NCBI GenBank assembly: GCA_036426205.1
Contig: CM071573.1
Coordinates: 72,080,580 to 72,144,579 of the forward strand
Reading direction: 5' to 3'
DNA from: Ascaphus truei
Taxonomy: Eukaryota > Chordata > Amphibia > Anura > Ascaphidae
DNA: 64,000 nucleotides
Each line of letters begins with the position of its first letter. Position 1 is the stretch's first letter. A program made the translations under genes and the position numbers. Positions 23,773-35,747 of this stretch are shown piece by piece. The notes beneath the pieces were generated by a model. The model ran no database searches. It was not told where the DNA came from and saw only the letters and a program-made list of their open reading frames with translations.

Positions 23773-24372
23773 GGTTACATAGTTACATAGTAGATGAGGT
23801 TGAAAAAAGACGTACGTCCATCAAGTTCAACCTATGCTAAATTTAGACAACAGATACTTTATTCTATATCTATACTTATTGATCCAGAGGAAGGCAAACA
23901 AAAAACCCCATTAAGGGGAAAAATTAATTCCTTCCTGACTCCAAGAATTGGCAATCGGATTAATCCCTGGATCAACATCCTTCCCATGTATACTTATTTG
24001 GTATATCCCTGTATACCTTTCCCATCTAAAAAGATGTCCAACCTTTTTTTGAACAAATCTATTGTATCTGCCATCACAGTCTCCATTGGTAATGAATGCC
24101 ACATTTTAACTGCCCTTACTGTAAAGAACCCTTTCCTTTGTTGCTGGTGAAATTTCCTTTCCTCCAACCTTAAGGGATGGCCCCGAGTTCTTTGTACTGC
24201 CCGTGGGATGAATAGTTCTTTTGAAAGCTCCTTGTATTGTCCCTGAATATATTTGTATATAGTTATCATATCTCCTCTTAGACGCCTCTTTTCTAATGTA
24301 AATAAATCTAATTTAGCTAGCCTCTCCTCATAAGTTAGAATGTCCATCCCCTTTAATTTGGTGGCTCTTCAA
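23773..24372 (-). mobile_element. CR1 LINE 3' part with C-terminal ORF2 fragment
   Basis: The minus strand encodes about 117 codons of the C-terminal ORF2 end, with YEERLAKLDLFTLEKRRLRG and FFTVRAVKMWHSLPMETV. The 3' UTR and the terminal ATGTAACTATGTAAC tail follow. The piece is 5'-truncated, as usual for CR1, and inserted into SGPL1 intron 1 in sense with the gene. Confidence 0.9.
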
Positions 24373-24734
24373 TTTGGGTTTTCAGAATATACTCATATGC
24401 AATGACCATCTCCACAGATGTTGTGGGTCCCCAGTGAAGTCAAGTTTGCAATTGTAAAATAATAACCCAGATATAGGCATAAAAATATTTCTACATAATA
24501 TGTCAAGACGCATCTGGAAATTGCAACGAATAAGATTCAAACCTTGGAATTTACATCACAATATTATTTAAATATATATTTTTTAAGTATTAGTAAACAG
24601 GAGTATTTTAGAAAGTATTAAACTACTTTTTCCCACAAAATCAGTCTATAACAAATTAGAGCTCGGACAATTAAGTATAAAAGACTATAAAAATGGTTCT
24701 GTTGCATCACAAATACTACCCCATCCCAGCATCT

Positions 24735-24845
24735 GTGTAATAACAATTTACGTTTATTTACACAGCATCAGCGTACAAAGCACTGTACATATTTCAGCAA
24801 CATAATAGATACAGTGACATGCCCAAGGTCACAAGAAGCTGGCAG
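24735..24845. repeat. SINE/LINE-tail-like repeat (CCCAAGGTCACAAGAAGCTGG)
   Basis: ATTTACACAGCATC, AAGCACTGTACAT and CATGCCCAAGGTCACAAG form the common vertebrate MIR/L2-type tail pattern, also seen at 33,001-33,220. Degraded. Confidence 0.45.
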
Positions 24846-25679
24846 TATCTCCCATTTGAAAAACAGCCATTACGAACATACCACTTTGCCCATTAGTATA
24901 GAATCCTCCTTATGATACATCAGGACTTAATGATAGTCACAGACTATCCATATCTAGCGCACATCTTCTGCTCCAGTGACATTGATCTTGATGTTGTGCA
25001 CGGCCATGAATGTGTTAACTTAATCCTAACCCAGTTGCTAGCAGAGGGAACCGCAACACATTGCACAGCAAATAAAAGGTAAAAGTTTTAGTGGCAAAAA
25101 CAAAAAAACGCTGTTCTACAATATAAAAGGGCAATGTAAAACATATATGCATGAATAATCTCTTCATGCCATAATCTATTTTTCAGTACTTGATGGCGAG
25201 ATTAGAGGTCACAGTCATGGGGGCTGGAACTAGGAGAGCGAAGGGTCCTGCAACCCCCCAAAAATAGTTCCTGTAAACCTAGTCACAGCAAGTTTGCAAC
25301 AATCAGGAATGGGTATTTGTTCTGAGACTAGACAAAACCACAGAGCTACTTCTCTTACACCATCAACGTCTGATTGAATCCTCATTTCATTGCATCTGTA
25401 CTGCTTTGAACACTAGTCATAAGTGCAGAAGTAATTTATCTTTCATGGTCATCTCCTGTGTAGATTGGAAACTAAGCTGTCATGGTCAAAGGACAAAACT
25501 GAATAAAACTTATAAAAGGACCACAACAGGAATAGTAAAATGAATTAGGTTTTGCCAAAAGAATTTCCTTTTAATAAAAGTTGGAACTACAGTAATTTGG
25601 GTATTGAGCAACGCTTCTCAGGTTTGCCTGCCAGCAAGTGACCCCCTCACCCCTCTTCAGTTTGCCTGCCAAGGAGTAT

Positions 25680-25880
25680 GTATGTCTGTCTTTATTTATA
25701 TAACGCCATTAATGTACATACCGCTTCACAGTAGTAATACACATAAATAACAAATAATACAAATAACAGATCATGGGAATATGTGCTTCAGACATAAAAG
25801 TAAAATTTCGGAAGAGGAGTCTCTGCTCCGAAGAGCTTACAATCTAATTGGTAGAAAGAACGCATAGAGACAGTAGGAGG
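25680..25880. repeat. Degraded interspersed repeat (TTTATTTATATAACGCC)
   Basis: Contains TATTTATATAACGCCATTAA, CGCTTCACAGTAGTAATACA and GAGCTTACAATCTAATTGG, a pattern shared by fish and frog interspersed repeats. The family is not assigned. Confidence 0.45.
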
Positions 25881-25987
25881 GCATTCTGGTAAGTGCGTCT
25901 GGAAGGGGCCAGGCTTTATGCATCGTGTATAGTATTAGCCACGGTGCTACTCATATGCTTCTTTAAGCAAGTGTCTTAAGGTGGGTA

Positions 25988-26263
25988 TTAGGCCGAGTCC
26001 CTTGTGCCGTTGAGCTCGCTCTCAAAGCATGAGCGACGGGTGTCCGCGCTATTTCGCAAGCACGCACGCACAGGGGGGGGCGTTGCAGGCAAGCTGAGCA
26101 CGGTTCAAAGACAGGTTTTTTGTTTACGCAAGCTCCAGGAGTGGGCGAGCGTCAGTGCCCACGCACGAGCGCGCTCCGCATGAGCGGGGACATCCAAATT
26201 TAAATAGAGAGCATTTACCTCGTCAAGCACCGCACGGTCACCGGCACAGGAGACTCAGTCTTA
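25988..26263. mobile_element. Fold-back element, family B copy 2
   Basis: The left end TATTAGGCCGAGTCCC and right end GAGACTCAGTCTTAAAT (inverted match) bound a CpG-rich body with AGCGCGCTCCGCATGAGCG. Related to 12,009 and 38,031. Confidence 0.6.
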
Positions 26264-26665
26264 AATGTGGATAGAGAGGGTGCTAGTTGGATATTGAGGA
26301 GCGGGTGCTAGTCAGATATTGAGGCGAAGGGCATTCCAGAGGTGTGGGGCAGTCAGTGAGAAAGGTTTAAGATGGGAGAGGGCTTTAAATACAAAGAGGG
26401 TAGAGAGAAGGCATCCCTGAGCAGAACGCAAGAGTCGGGAGTGGCCCCCTCACCCCACCTCAGATTACCTGCCAGCGAGCGAACGAAACCCCTCACCCCA
26501 CCTGTCAGTGAGTGACCCTCACCCCACCTGTCAGTGAGTGACCCTCACACCTCAATCAATTTCCATTAAATTGCACTCCCCCCTCCTAATCCAGCTACTA
26601 AAAAAAACTCTCCACAAACGTGACAGCGACACATTAAGTGACAGAAAGACGAGCCAACCCCTCAC

Positions 26666-26677
26666 CTGAAGCTCCAT
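26666..26677 (-). CDS. SGPL1: SGPL1 coding exon 1 (start codon, 4 codons)
   Basis: This is the first coding piece of sphingosine-1-phosphate lyase, the ER-membrane PLP enzyme that splits sphingosine-1-phosphate into hexadecenal and phosphoethanolamine. The frame reads M-E-L-Q and ends CAG|gtgagg, a good donor, in phase 0, which matches the phase of the next exon at 16,711. Upstream codons stay open, but the first ATG in frame is this one at 26,677. It aligns near the second methionine of human SGPL1, so the frog N terminus would be a few residues shorter. The exon sits at the edge of a CpG-rich block, as expected for a housekeeping promoter. Exons 1-7 here give 644 coding bases, about 214 codons, or a bit over a third of a protein of roughly 570 residues. 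The assignment of exon 1 is inferred from phase, position and donor, because four codons carry little homology signal. Confidence 0.7.
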
Positions 26678-27240
26678 CTCGGGGGGCGGACTGCTCTCTT
26701 CTCTCAGTAACTGCGCCGGGACATACAGTGATGAGCCCGGTGTGAACTTCCTCCCCCGGAGGGACAAGGACGCGCAGTAACTGGGGCAGTGGGTCCTCGC
26801 CTCGCGCTCTCCTTTCCCCTTCGAAACCGTCTCGCGCTCTCCCCCTTCGAAACCGTCTCGCGCTCTCCCCCTTCGAAACCGTCTCGCGCTCCCCCCCTTT
26901 TCCCCCCGTAACCGTCTCTAACCCGTTCGCCTCCACTGATTTAAAGCTCTGCCTCTCATTGCCAGCCTCCTTCCCACCCTCCCTTCTGTCTCTTACTCCG
27001 CCTCTCCCCCCCCCCCCCCGGAAGTGTCGTGTCCCTGTCTGTCTCCTACCTCACCGCCTCCTTTCTGTCTCGCTCGCGTCTCTTCTCCCCTGAGGTGCTT
27101 CCCCTTGGAGACGACGCCAACGTCACGTTCCGTAGCAACGGCTGCAGGGGGGGGTTGGGGGCTGGTAACGGCTTGAGGCGCAGCGCCACCTAGTGCCGGA
27201 GAGGAGGAGTCGCGCAGAGGGGAGGTGAGGAGGTGGCAAA
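26678..27240 (-). promoter_or_regulatory. CpG-rich probable SGPL1 promoter and 5' UTR
   Basis: Immediately upstream of the SGPL1 start codon is a block rich in CpG and C/T runs, with GC-box-like CCGCC/CCCCGCC stretches near 26,995-27,060. No TATA box stands out, which suits a housekeeping gene. The exact transcription start cannot be placed. It could also drive divergent transcription to the right, but no plus-strand first exon is visible next to it. Confidence 0.6.
26801..26919. repeat. 26-bp tandem repeat in the SGPL1 5' region
   Basis: About four copies of a 26-bp unit (core CGCGCTCTCCCCCTTCGAAA, then CCGTCT) lie head to tail. Two inner copies are identical, and the first and last are slightly diverged. 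Each copy brings CpGs and a TTCGAA palindrome into the probable 5' UTR or promoter. Confidence 0.85.
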
Positions 27241-27249
27241 GGCTGTCAT

Positions 27250-27912
27250 TCAATGAGAGACCCTCTCTATATAAGTGGCACACACTATATACAGTAAGTG
27301 ACACCCTCCTAGTGAGTGAGACTGCCATCCTGTGAGTGGCACACTATAAGTGACACAATCCCAGTGAGTGACACTGTCATTCAATGAGGGACACACTCCA
27401 AGTGAGTGAGAATGGCATCCGGTGAGTGACACTCTATAAATGAGACACTCCCAGTGAGTGAGATTGTCATCCTGTGATGCACTCTCTATAAGTGACACAC
27501 TCCCAGTGAGTGAGATTGTCATTCAATGAGGGACACACTCCAAGTGGGTGAGACTGCCATCCTGTGAGTGACACTCAATAAATGACACATGCCCAGTGAG
27601 TGAGACTGTCATTCAATGAGGGACACACTCCCAGTGAGTGAGACTGCCATCCTGTTAGTTGCACTCTATAAATGACACACTCCCAGTGAGTGAGATTGTC
27701 ATCCTGTGATGCACTCTCTATAAGTGACACACTCCCAGTGTGTGAGATTGTTATTGAATGAGGGACATACTCCAGTGAGTGAGACGTTTATCCTGTGAGT
27801 GATGCACTATAAGTGACGGAGGCCCAATGAGTGAGACTGTCATTCTGTGAGTGACACGCTGTAAGTTACACACTTCCACAGAGTGAGACTGTCACCCTAT
27901 GTGAGTGACACA
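27250..27912. repeat. Tandem repeat upstream of SGPL1
   Basis: Roughly 660 bp are built from variants of phrases such as CACTCCCAGTGAGTGAG, ATTGTCATTCAATGAGGG and CATCCTGTGAGTGACAC. They recur at about 40-50 bp with a higher-order period near 90 bp. Open frames across it are by-products of the repeat. Confidence 0.85.
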
Positions 27913-27920
27913 GACTAGTG

Positions 27921-28310
27921 CAGTGTTTCTCAACCACGATGCTGGGGTACCGTGACCCTTTGCCAAGGGAGCCATGGTCCAGGGGAAAAACTCAGCTGGT
28001 TGCTCAGTGGGCGCTTCCCGTGCGGCCTGGAGATGCAGAGACTGCCCGCCACAGAAGAGCGCGAGCAGTCTCCATCTCTAGACAGCGCGGGATGCACCCG
28101 TAGAGCAGCTGACATGTTTGAGGTGTGAGGGAAAGAGTAAGCCCTTTGTGTGGGGAAGAGGGTGTGATGGCTTTGTGTGTGTGGAGGAGAGAGAGGTTAG
28201 TGTGGGTGAAGGTACATGGAGTAAGTAAAAGAACGGGCTGAATGGTGTTTATGATAAAGAATGACGGTGAGTGTGCTGTGTGTGAAGGGGGATATGTGTG
28301 GAGTGTATGT
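27921..28310. mobile_element. hAT-like element, left end CAGTGTTTCTCAACC
   Basis: The left end and TGACCCTTTGCCAAGGGAGC match the 10,437 element. The right TIR is not found, so the copy is truncated or diverged. Confidence 0.5.
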
Positions 28311-29151
28311 CAAATAAAATTGAAATATAATTGTCAAATAAAACAATATAACATAATTGTAGTGTATAATTATATTTTAAATATACTGGACCTGTATTTA
28401 AAAATGATCCCTCATCACTGATATCTTGGCAGTAATACAAAATACACGAGACACCAGCAATGCATTGCAAGGTAAGGGCAGCATACTGGCTTTGAAAATG
28501 CATTGTTTTACTTAAATCTTCCCTATATATAACTCCCCTTTTTTTGGGGAGGGGGCTCCTTTACTGGTAAGTAACTCAGGGCTGGAAATAGCGCGGTTCA
28601 GTTTCGGTGACCCCCACGTTCCTATCCTGTCAAAAAAATGAAAACAATAAACGTGGATTATTTAATATGTAGTGATTTGGTATGGATTTGTTTGTGGTTC
28701 GTGTAGCTATAAAATATTGAAAAACAATAGTAAGCATTTGTAAATCAATAGTACTAAACAAGATGATGTGAAGCAAGAATGTGTGAAAAACAGAGTTATT
28801 ACCTTTGTGAAAGTAATTTCAGAGACCACTTATAGCCTAGCAAGTATATTTTCACAAATACTTTATCTTTTATAACATACAGATCAGTTGCATCATTAAA
28901 TATAGCCTAAACACAGTACCCTACACACAGTACCCTGGGATACTTGGATGTACCAGCATTATAAAAAGAGGATTTCTTCTTTCATCGATCAAAGGTAATG
29001 TAATAGTGTAACAGATAAGGTGTTGTGTAACTTGTGTTGTGTCCCTAAAGTATTAATAAGGACCACATACATTCAGAAGGCAGGACTCTTTATTTTTGTT
29101 CTGGGTTTCAAAGTTATAATTTCTTCAAATTTAATAAATAAAACATATGTA

Positions 29152-29560
29152 ATATTAGACAACAGATGACAGAGAAGCCCAATGCTACATCCAACATGAC
29201 AGAAATACACAGTAAAATACTTATATATTCTCTTGAAATAGGGTCATTTAGTTTAACCCTTTGGTCAGAGCGTTGTAAGCTTGCGAGCCACGACAAGGCA
29301 GACACCCGTTCGCAAGGCCTAACACTACCAGATAAAATACTAATATACCTCTATTAGGATTAATAGAGGTATATTAGTATTTTATCTGGCAGTGTTAGGC
29401 CTTGCAAACGGGTGTCTGCCTTGTCGTGGCTCGCAAGCTTACAACGCTTTGGCCAAAGGGTTAAACTAAATGACCCTATTTCAAGAGAATATATAAGTAT
29501 TTTACTGTGTATTTCTGTCATGTTGGATGTAGCATTGGGCTTCTCTGTCGTCTGTTGTAT
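29152..29560. repeat. Nearly perfect 0.41-kb palindrome
   Basis: Arms of about 195 bp (from ACAACAGATGACAGAGAAGC on the left to the inverse GCTTCTCTGTCGTCTGTTGT on the right) meet at a centre CCTCTATTAGGATTAATAGAGG-like core near 29,357. Mismatches are few, so the arms are young or gene-converted. The ends extend into CATATGTA / TACATATG. Frames in the arms mirror each other and are not genes. It is probably a fold-back transposon. Confidence 0.92.
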
Positions 29561-30526
29561 ACATATGCCACACTCAATAGCACTCCATTTTGACACATAT
29601 ACATATATATATTTTGTGGGGGCTCAGGGGTTCCCAAAAAGAGCTCCTGGGGTTCTGTGATATGTAATATTAGGCCAAAACCTTAAACAATTGTATTTTC
29701 TACTTAGTTATTCTCCACCTAAGGTCTATTGCGGGTTAACGCACCTGAGGTGGTGTTAGCTGCCATTCTAGTCAATGGCAATTAACGCTGGATCTGCATC
29801 CACAACGGGTCTTAGTGAATCTCCTTCATATTGCCAAAGCCCAGCTACAATTACCTTAGTTTCTAGGTTCATTTCTTTACTTTTCCTTTGACAGCTTCTG
29901 GAGGAGTTAAGAACATAGAGATGACAATGAGAAGCCATTGGGGGCCATGTGCAAGCCATATAGTTCATGCAACCCTCCCAGTCCCTGTTGCTTTTGTTTT
30001 TCAACTTAGTCCTGGTTTTAGGAATACTTGTTTTACAGTCACAATCCATAATTATGAATGAAGCCTTTGGAGAATATGACAAGCAAAAAAAGAGATCAAT
30101 ATTTGCTATAAATTTCCTTTAATTGTTGCTTCAGGGGTTGATCACTAACTTTGCAAAAACACATCTTTCCTGGTTGATTTGCGTGTAATTAAAAAGTTTC
30201 TGATGCAGAAGGGCACAAATCTGGTCTAAAAAATGTCAGGCAAACATTTAGTGCACCAAGCTATCTAAGCGCCAACAAAAATCTCAAGCAACTTGCTGGA
30301 GTCTCCAGTTTTTACCATTTTTACATGACTCCATGTTTTCAACGCTTTGGGGTATATTCTAAAAGCTGCGCATTTGCCGAACTGTGCCATCTGATACGGA
30401 AAGCCTCATTAACTTCAGTGGGGCCCCTAAGTAGGTGGGCATCAATATCATTTCCAGGCCTGAGATGGAGCCAATGTTTTGACTTTCAAGAGAAACAAGC
30501 TTATATTTAAACACATGAGCTAAAGC

Positions 30527-30719
30527 TAGGGGTGTGCAACTCCAGTCCTCAAGACCCCCAACAGGTCAGGTTTTAAGGATATTCCTGTTTCAGCACAGGT
30601 GGCTCAATCAATCCCTGCTTCAGCACAGGTGGCTGATTGAGCCACCTCTGCGGAAGCTGGGATATCCTTATAACCTGACCTGTTGGGGGGTCTTGAGGAC
30701 TGGAGTTGAGTACCCCTGT
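30527..30719. mobile_element. Fold-back hAT-like MITE, family A copy 3, with target duplication
   Basis: The palindromic element opens TAGGGGTGTGCAACTCCAGT and closes ACTGGAGTTGAGTACCCCTG. It is flanked by GCTAAAGC (30,519-30,526) and GCTAAAGG (30,720-30,727), a 7/8 match consistent with an 8-bp hAT target duplication. Confidence 0.85.
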
Positions 30720-31924
30720 GCTAAAGGACAGAATAAGAACTATCTGACCCCTTACTTGGCACTACGTTTATTTTATCACAGCATACTCTCATATGAATTG
30801 TCCATGTAATGATCTACATTCATTTAGAAATGGAAAACCCAAACATACAATCTTCAATGGAAATATCATTTCATGAATAACAATGTCATAATATGCATAC
30901 CATAATGTCATAGTAACCTCTATTTCTCGTATTTTCATAATACAAAATATTAAAAGTTAAAAGAAAAACTGTTATATCCAGTATACTATATTTCCTGAGT
31001 GTGACAGGACAAAACAGCAGACAAACAAATTCTAATAATTTGACTGTTAAAGATGCAGTGTTATGTAGGACCAAAGTGAACTGCAGGCAGTGATGTGTTT
31101 AATGGTTTCAATTCTGGTCATTGAAGTCTGTGACGTTTAAGGTATTTTATTTACTTTTAGAAATGATTCCAAATGTATGTAAACATTGAGGGATATATTG
31201 CCTACCAGCTGCAAATTTGGAGCATAAAATAGCGTCACCTTTGTAAAAAAAAAAAAATCAAATTGACAGCAATATAATATTTTTTCTTTGATGAATCTCG
31301 GGCTATTTTTTCTCCCCAATTTTGCAGCTACGAGACACCATATAACATTGAAACGTGGTATTTGCTTTGGATACCTCTTCCTATAAGTGCTATGTACCTT
31401 CCCCCCTCTCTGACATCATTTCAATTCTACTACTACACTATAAACACAAGTGTGTATTTCATTATAGTTGTCATAATTATTCTTTAACCAATCATTTTGC
31501 ATATGTAACGGTGTTTCCCCCACCCGATGGGAGATTCTGCCATTGCAGCGTGTGTGATGCATGCTACCTGTTGGTAAACAGGAGGGCTGACTTGTCAGCC
31601 GTTGGTTGTGGGGACACGGGACAGGTTTCTGGGGTACATACCCAGCATAATTCTTTATCAGTGCAGCGCCTCCATCGGTCACAGGTTCCAGGTGTATGGA
31701 GGCGACCTCCTACGATTGAAACGGTTACCTCTCCCCCCAGTAAGATCACACACCAGGCCAGAGGTATATGAAACAGTTACAGTTTATTCTGTCAGCACCC
31801 ACAGTCACGGCAGTTGTCTGCCCAATGCAGTGTATGGCTCGGATACCCAGCTGGAGGATGGTCCCTGGACCTGCACTACGGGTCAAGGCCCCCCGCAGCA
31901 GTCCTAGCTCTTCCCTGATATTAG

Positions 31925-32305
31925 ACACGCTATTAGAGATGCTTGGGGTTCCTTACAATGCATCTGATCTCAGACGCACAAATAGAGAGGCTTGAGGTTC
32001 CTTACAATGCATCTGATATTAGACACGCTATTAGAGAGACTTGGGGTTCCTTACAATGCATCTGATCTCAGAAGCACTACTAGAGAGGGTCGCGGTTCCT
32101 TACAATGCATCTGATCTCAGACACACTATTAGAGAAGGTTGGAGTTCCTTACAATGCATCTGATCTCAGATGCTATTAGAGAGGGTTGGGGTACCTTACA
32201 ATGCATCTGATCTCAGACACACGATTAGAGAGGGTTGGGGTTCTGCAGAATTTCATAATATAATTGTAGGGTTCCTTAACCAAAAAAAGTTAAAAACACT
32301 AACTT
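31925..32305. repeat. 48-51-bp tandem repeat, six units, with hAT-like tail
   Basis: Units start near 31,952, 32,003, 32,051, 32,099, 32,150 and 32,197. Each reads like CTTACAATGCATCTGATCTC, AGACACACTATTAGAGAG, GTTGGGGTTC. The array ends in TTCATAATATAATTGTAGGG and GGTTCCTTAACC-like terminal sequence. Same family as 16,145-16,400. Confidence 0.88.
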
Positions 32306-33000
32306 TTTGTTAATTAACAAATTAGCCTTTGTCACTGATACATTCAGTGTTAGACCTTTCTCACTCAGTTGTAATTTTATGAAATAATTCAGAAACAGTT
32401 CAGTTATAGCTGATACTTCAGTTTTTATTAATTGCAACCTTACATTTGTTTTCCTTTGAATAGGGAGTTAATTTTGAATTTTGTGTGCTTCATTCACCCC
32501 AGTTGTTCAGATTTTTGCACACTCCCTACTTATAAAGTACAGTTAAAAAAGAGAATATGATCTTCGGCAGGAGATAAAGACCACACTAAACATTTAACAA
32601 TATTTACAAATTATGCCTGGATAACATTCAAAATTATTTAAATTATTTACAAATGCTTATACTCATCTGTTTTTGTAAGGCATGAATCATCTAGTTTAAA
32701 ACTTATCATCGTCATCATCATTAGCTTGGGCAAATGTCCAATATCTTAAACCACTATGTTTAATACATTTAAACTGTGATTCATGTTCTTGATTACGTAA
32801 CATGCACAGTAGAGCATTTGTTTGTAATTTTTGCTTTTCTCCTACGCTTATAGAGACACATTCATGTTTTCAATATTAATCTTCAGTAAACAAAATTGTG
32901 TTATTTACCCAGGTTTCCAAGCTGCAAAACTAGGGCAAAAATATTGCAACAAATGTCAAAGAAAAATATTCCTACTTGTTTAATAAAGAACACCCTTATA

Positions 33001-33220
33001 TAATAATTACAATTTTATTTCATACAGTGCTTTTGTCCCAATGGGACTCAAAGTTCTTCATAATTATAGTATAGTACGCAGTGTTTTTATAGACATCTGC
33101 CCAGATGAGCTTACAATCTATGTTTTTTGTGTGTGTGTGGCACATGGAGCTAGGGTGACTTGCCCAAGGTCACAAAGAGCTAACAACATGAATTGAACCA
33201 GGCTCCCCTGCTTCAAACTG
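33001..33220. repeat. MIR/L2-type tail-like repeat followed by a (TTG)n/(CTG)n run
   Basis: GACTTGCCCAAGGTCACAAA, GAACCAGGCTCCCCTGCTTC and GAGCTTACAATCTATG are the familiar motifs of this class. The triplet-rich stretch 33,223-33,281 follows directly. Confidence 0.55.
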
Positions 33221-33781
33221 AGGGTTGTTGTCGTTGCTGTGGTTGCTGCTGTGGTTGCTGCTGTTGTTGTTGTTGTTGTCAGTGTCTTTACTCACTGAGT
33301 CCCTGCTTCAGACCTATATCAGATGTTTTCTTAAAACATTTTTTTTCTCTAAATTTGATATCCCATGTGGTTTTTCCTTTCCAGCAACAGGAAGATCATG
33401 AAAATAACCCCCACAGCCTTTGTATTTGTTTTTTTTTTTATTTTTTTTCAAATACTGTACTCTTTTCAGTCCTTCACTTAACAACTTCTACAGAAATAAA
33501 AGTTTGCCCATAATTGAGTTGTCTGCTTTCATTTGTTGTTAAATTGGTCCCAGCTGTATGGACGTGAGTAGGCCAAGGTTTTTTTTTTTGTTGTTATCAA
33601 AGTTTCCCAGCTGCAAAACTGGAGAAAAGAAATTGCACCAGATTTATTAAAGAAATAATAAGGAAATTGGATTTTCTTGACTGATGAATCTGGGTGTGTT
33701 TTTGCACTCGTTTTGCAGTCTGGATACTTTGATAAATGACTCACCAAATATTTTCTTATTAAAAAGATTAGCATATAACCC

Positions 33782-33910
33782 AGGTCTTGGCAACTCCAGT
33801 CATCAAGGGCAATCAGTGGTTCAGATTGAGCCACCTGTTCTGAAGCAGAGCTAAACCTGAAAAACCTGACCTGTTGATGGCCCTTGGGGACTGGACTTGC
33901 CCACCCATGA
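33782..33910. mobile_element. Fold-back hAT-like MITE, family A copy 4, with exact target duplication
   Basis: A shortened copy (about 129 bp) opens AGGTCTTGGCAACTCCAGTC and closes GACTTGCCCACCCATG. It is flanked by direct repeats TATAACCC on both sides (33,774-33,781 and 33,911-33,918). Confidence 0.85.
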
Positions 33911-35528
33911 TATAACCCCACTTGCAATTTTTTGTGATGAAGAAAAAAAAGTATGTTTATAAGTTAAACATCAATTAAATTATTAATTAAGATTCTAATT
34001 GATTATTAATTGCAGGCTGATTCAGCATTGAAGCAGTTAATTAAACTACAAGCCTATAAGAGTCTCAGATGGCAGTGCTCTCTATAGTTCTTTCCCAAAA
34101 AGACAGCAAAAACAGGTTAAGAAGTGTATATGGGGCCGTTGGGTTAAGGTTTAGTCATGAGGGGATCCATTGTGATTTATTGGTGAATTACAGAATTAAA
34201 AGGGATTTTTGTGTTTACTAATTTTCCAATACATACTAATGGTTTTATACTTCTTACTATGCTGCAGTTTGAATAACAGGATGCAAGGTGCTTTCCCAAT
34301 GCATACTAATGTCTTTACACCTCACTGTGATACTTTGTGTTGATGGGCTATATTATAATTTGGAGAGCTATTTTTGTTTAGTTTCTGCATTTACATTTAG
34401 TCCTTTCTCTTTGTGGCATAACATATATGCTGCCTTGGGCAGCTGTTTTTTTTTTATTTATGTTGGTGTATAAATTTTTGTGAAGGGTTCTTTATAACTA
34501 GTCAGTTACTTTTTGTTATAAATGGTACAACTGTATGCATTGCTGCTTTAGGGGAAATTAAAAAGCCTTGCTGCCCAGCACAGGACAACATAAGGATTAG
34601 CACTAGTTGTTTGGTCTTTATACTCCTGACCTTTAATGAACTTTTGACTTTTGTACTATGTTTTGTAAATGACAGGTTTTAGAAAGTAAATGAATTTCTT
34701 TTGGGATTGTTGGCTATTCCTAGAATGATATAGCTCCTAGAGTAACTGTGTTTGCCCCTGCACTGCAAGTGTACATTGTGGCAGAAAGGTGGAGATTTAT
34801 CCCTTTGACCAGAAGTTCTCTAGTGTGGCTGCTGAACTCAAATTTTGTTATACTGTACCTCTTTCCCTTGCCAGGGACATGCAGAAGTAACACTTATTAA
34901 TGTTCATAATCCTGCTGTACCAAAGTAACTTTTTTTTTTTTTTGTTTTGTTCCTGGAACAATTGTCTTTTGCATATGCCAGTAACTTTTCACGTTGGATA
35001 AATAATACTATTTATTTTTTTTATAGTGAAAAAACCGCTACAAATGAGCAGTGTTCAATCATGACTAGACCTGAGATCAGCACTAATAACCACTCATTTA
35101 ATGCTCAAATTGACAAAGGTGTAATTGTGTATATAGTATGTAATATGATCTTTAGTTGCACAATATGGAAAGGTTTTTGATTAAAAAAAAAGCTTGCTAG
35201 AGTAATAATTTTGGCGACTTTACATCTGCAGTAAACCATGTGTGGAACGGGTTTTTCTAGTTGGTGACTCTCTATGGCATGTTACGGGAGTCTAGCCACA
35301 CAATTACTGTAGCAGTTGATGAGGCTGTTTTAGCCTTGGATCAAACAAATTGTGATACATCTCCTAGTGGTAATGGAATACAACTCGTTGTAATACACTG
35401 TAAGCCAATGTGAAAACCAAGCCAACTTAGAATAGCTGTTTAATGCTGTAATCAAAAATGGTGTCAGTCAGTTTTGGTCCAACCCAATCTCTTACTAAAG
35501 TGCAGCTCTTATTAGTCCCACCCTTTCC

Positions 35529-35560
35529 CCCATTCTGTATGTTCTTCAAAGGTTATGTTG
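35529..35560 (+). pseudogene. Vestige of the ligand gene's third exon start
   Basis: The 32 bases match 39,131-39,162 (end of intron 2 and start of exon 3) at 30 of 32 positions without gaps. One mismatch turns the splice acceptor TAG into TAT. It is followed by a block (35,557-35,802) that resembles 38,828-39,076 in intron 2. It looks like a dead partial duplicate of the gene, but the block order differs from the live gene. Confidence 0.6.
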
Positions 35561-35706
35561 CTTGGTTATAGAAAAATTACAAAGTATATATTTAGAAGCA
35601 AAGATTCTAGAAAATCTACGAAAGCATATATTGCATTTCTCCTTTTTAGAGTGGCAGAAATATTATATTGAGATGCATATATATCACCCTGTATAGATTG
35701 AACTGG

Positions 35707-35747
<41 letters not shown>

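Larger units (their letters stand above)
20053..26665 (-). other. SGPL1 intron 1, distal part
   Basis: Apart from listed elements (20,981-21,155; 22,010-22,400; 23,773-24,372; 25,680-25,880; 25,988-26,263) this is AT-rich intron sequence without a recognisable exon or RNA gene. Confidence 0.65.

Noticed and set aside
27250..27912. CRISPR-like or regularly spaced repeat array
   Set aside because: Units are degenerate and contiguous without unique spacers, and the genome is eukaryotic. It is a minisatellite.
29114..29660. Four related frames of 60-80 codons on both strands
   Set aside because: They are the two strands of one palindrome read twice. No similarity to known proteins and no start context.
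31500..31925. Possible LTR starting TGTAACGG
   Set aside because: No matching second LTR, terminal CA, primer-binding site or polyprotein was seen, so it is left as unassigned sequence.
33193..33513. Plus-strand frame with a poly-Cys run
   Set aside because: Translation of a (TTG/CTG)n triplet repeat next to a SINE/L2-like tail; not a Cys-rich gene.
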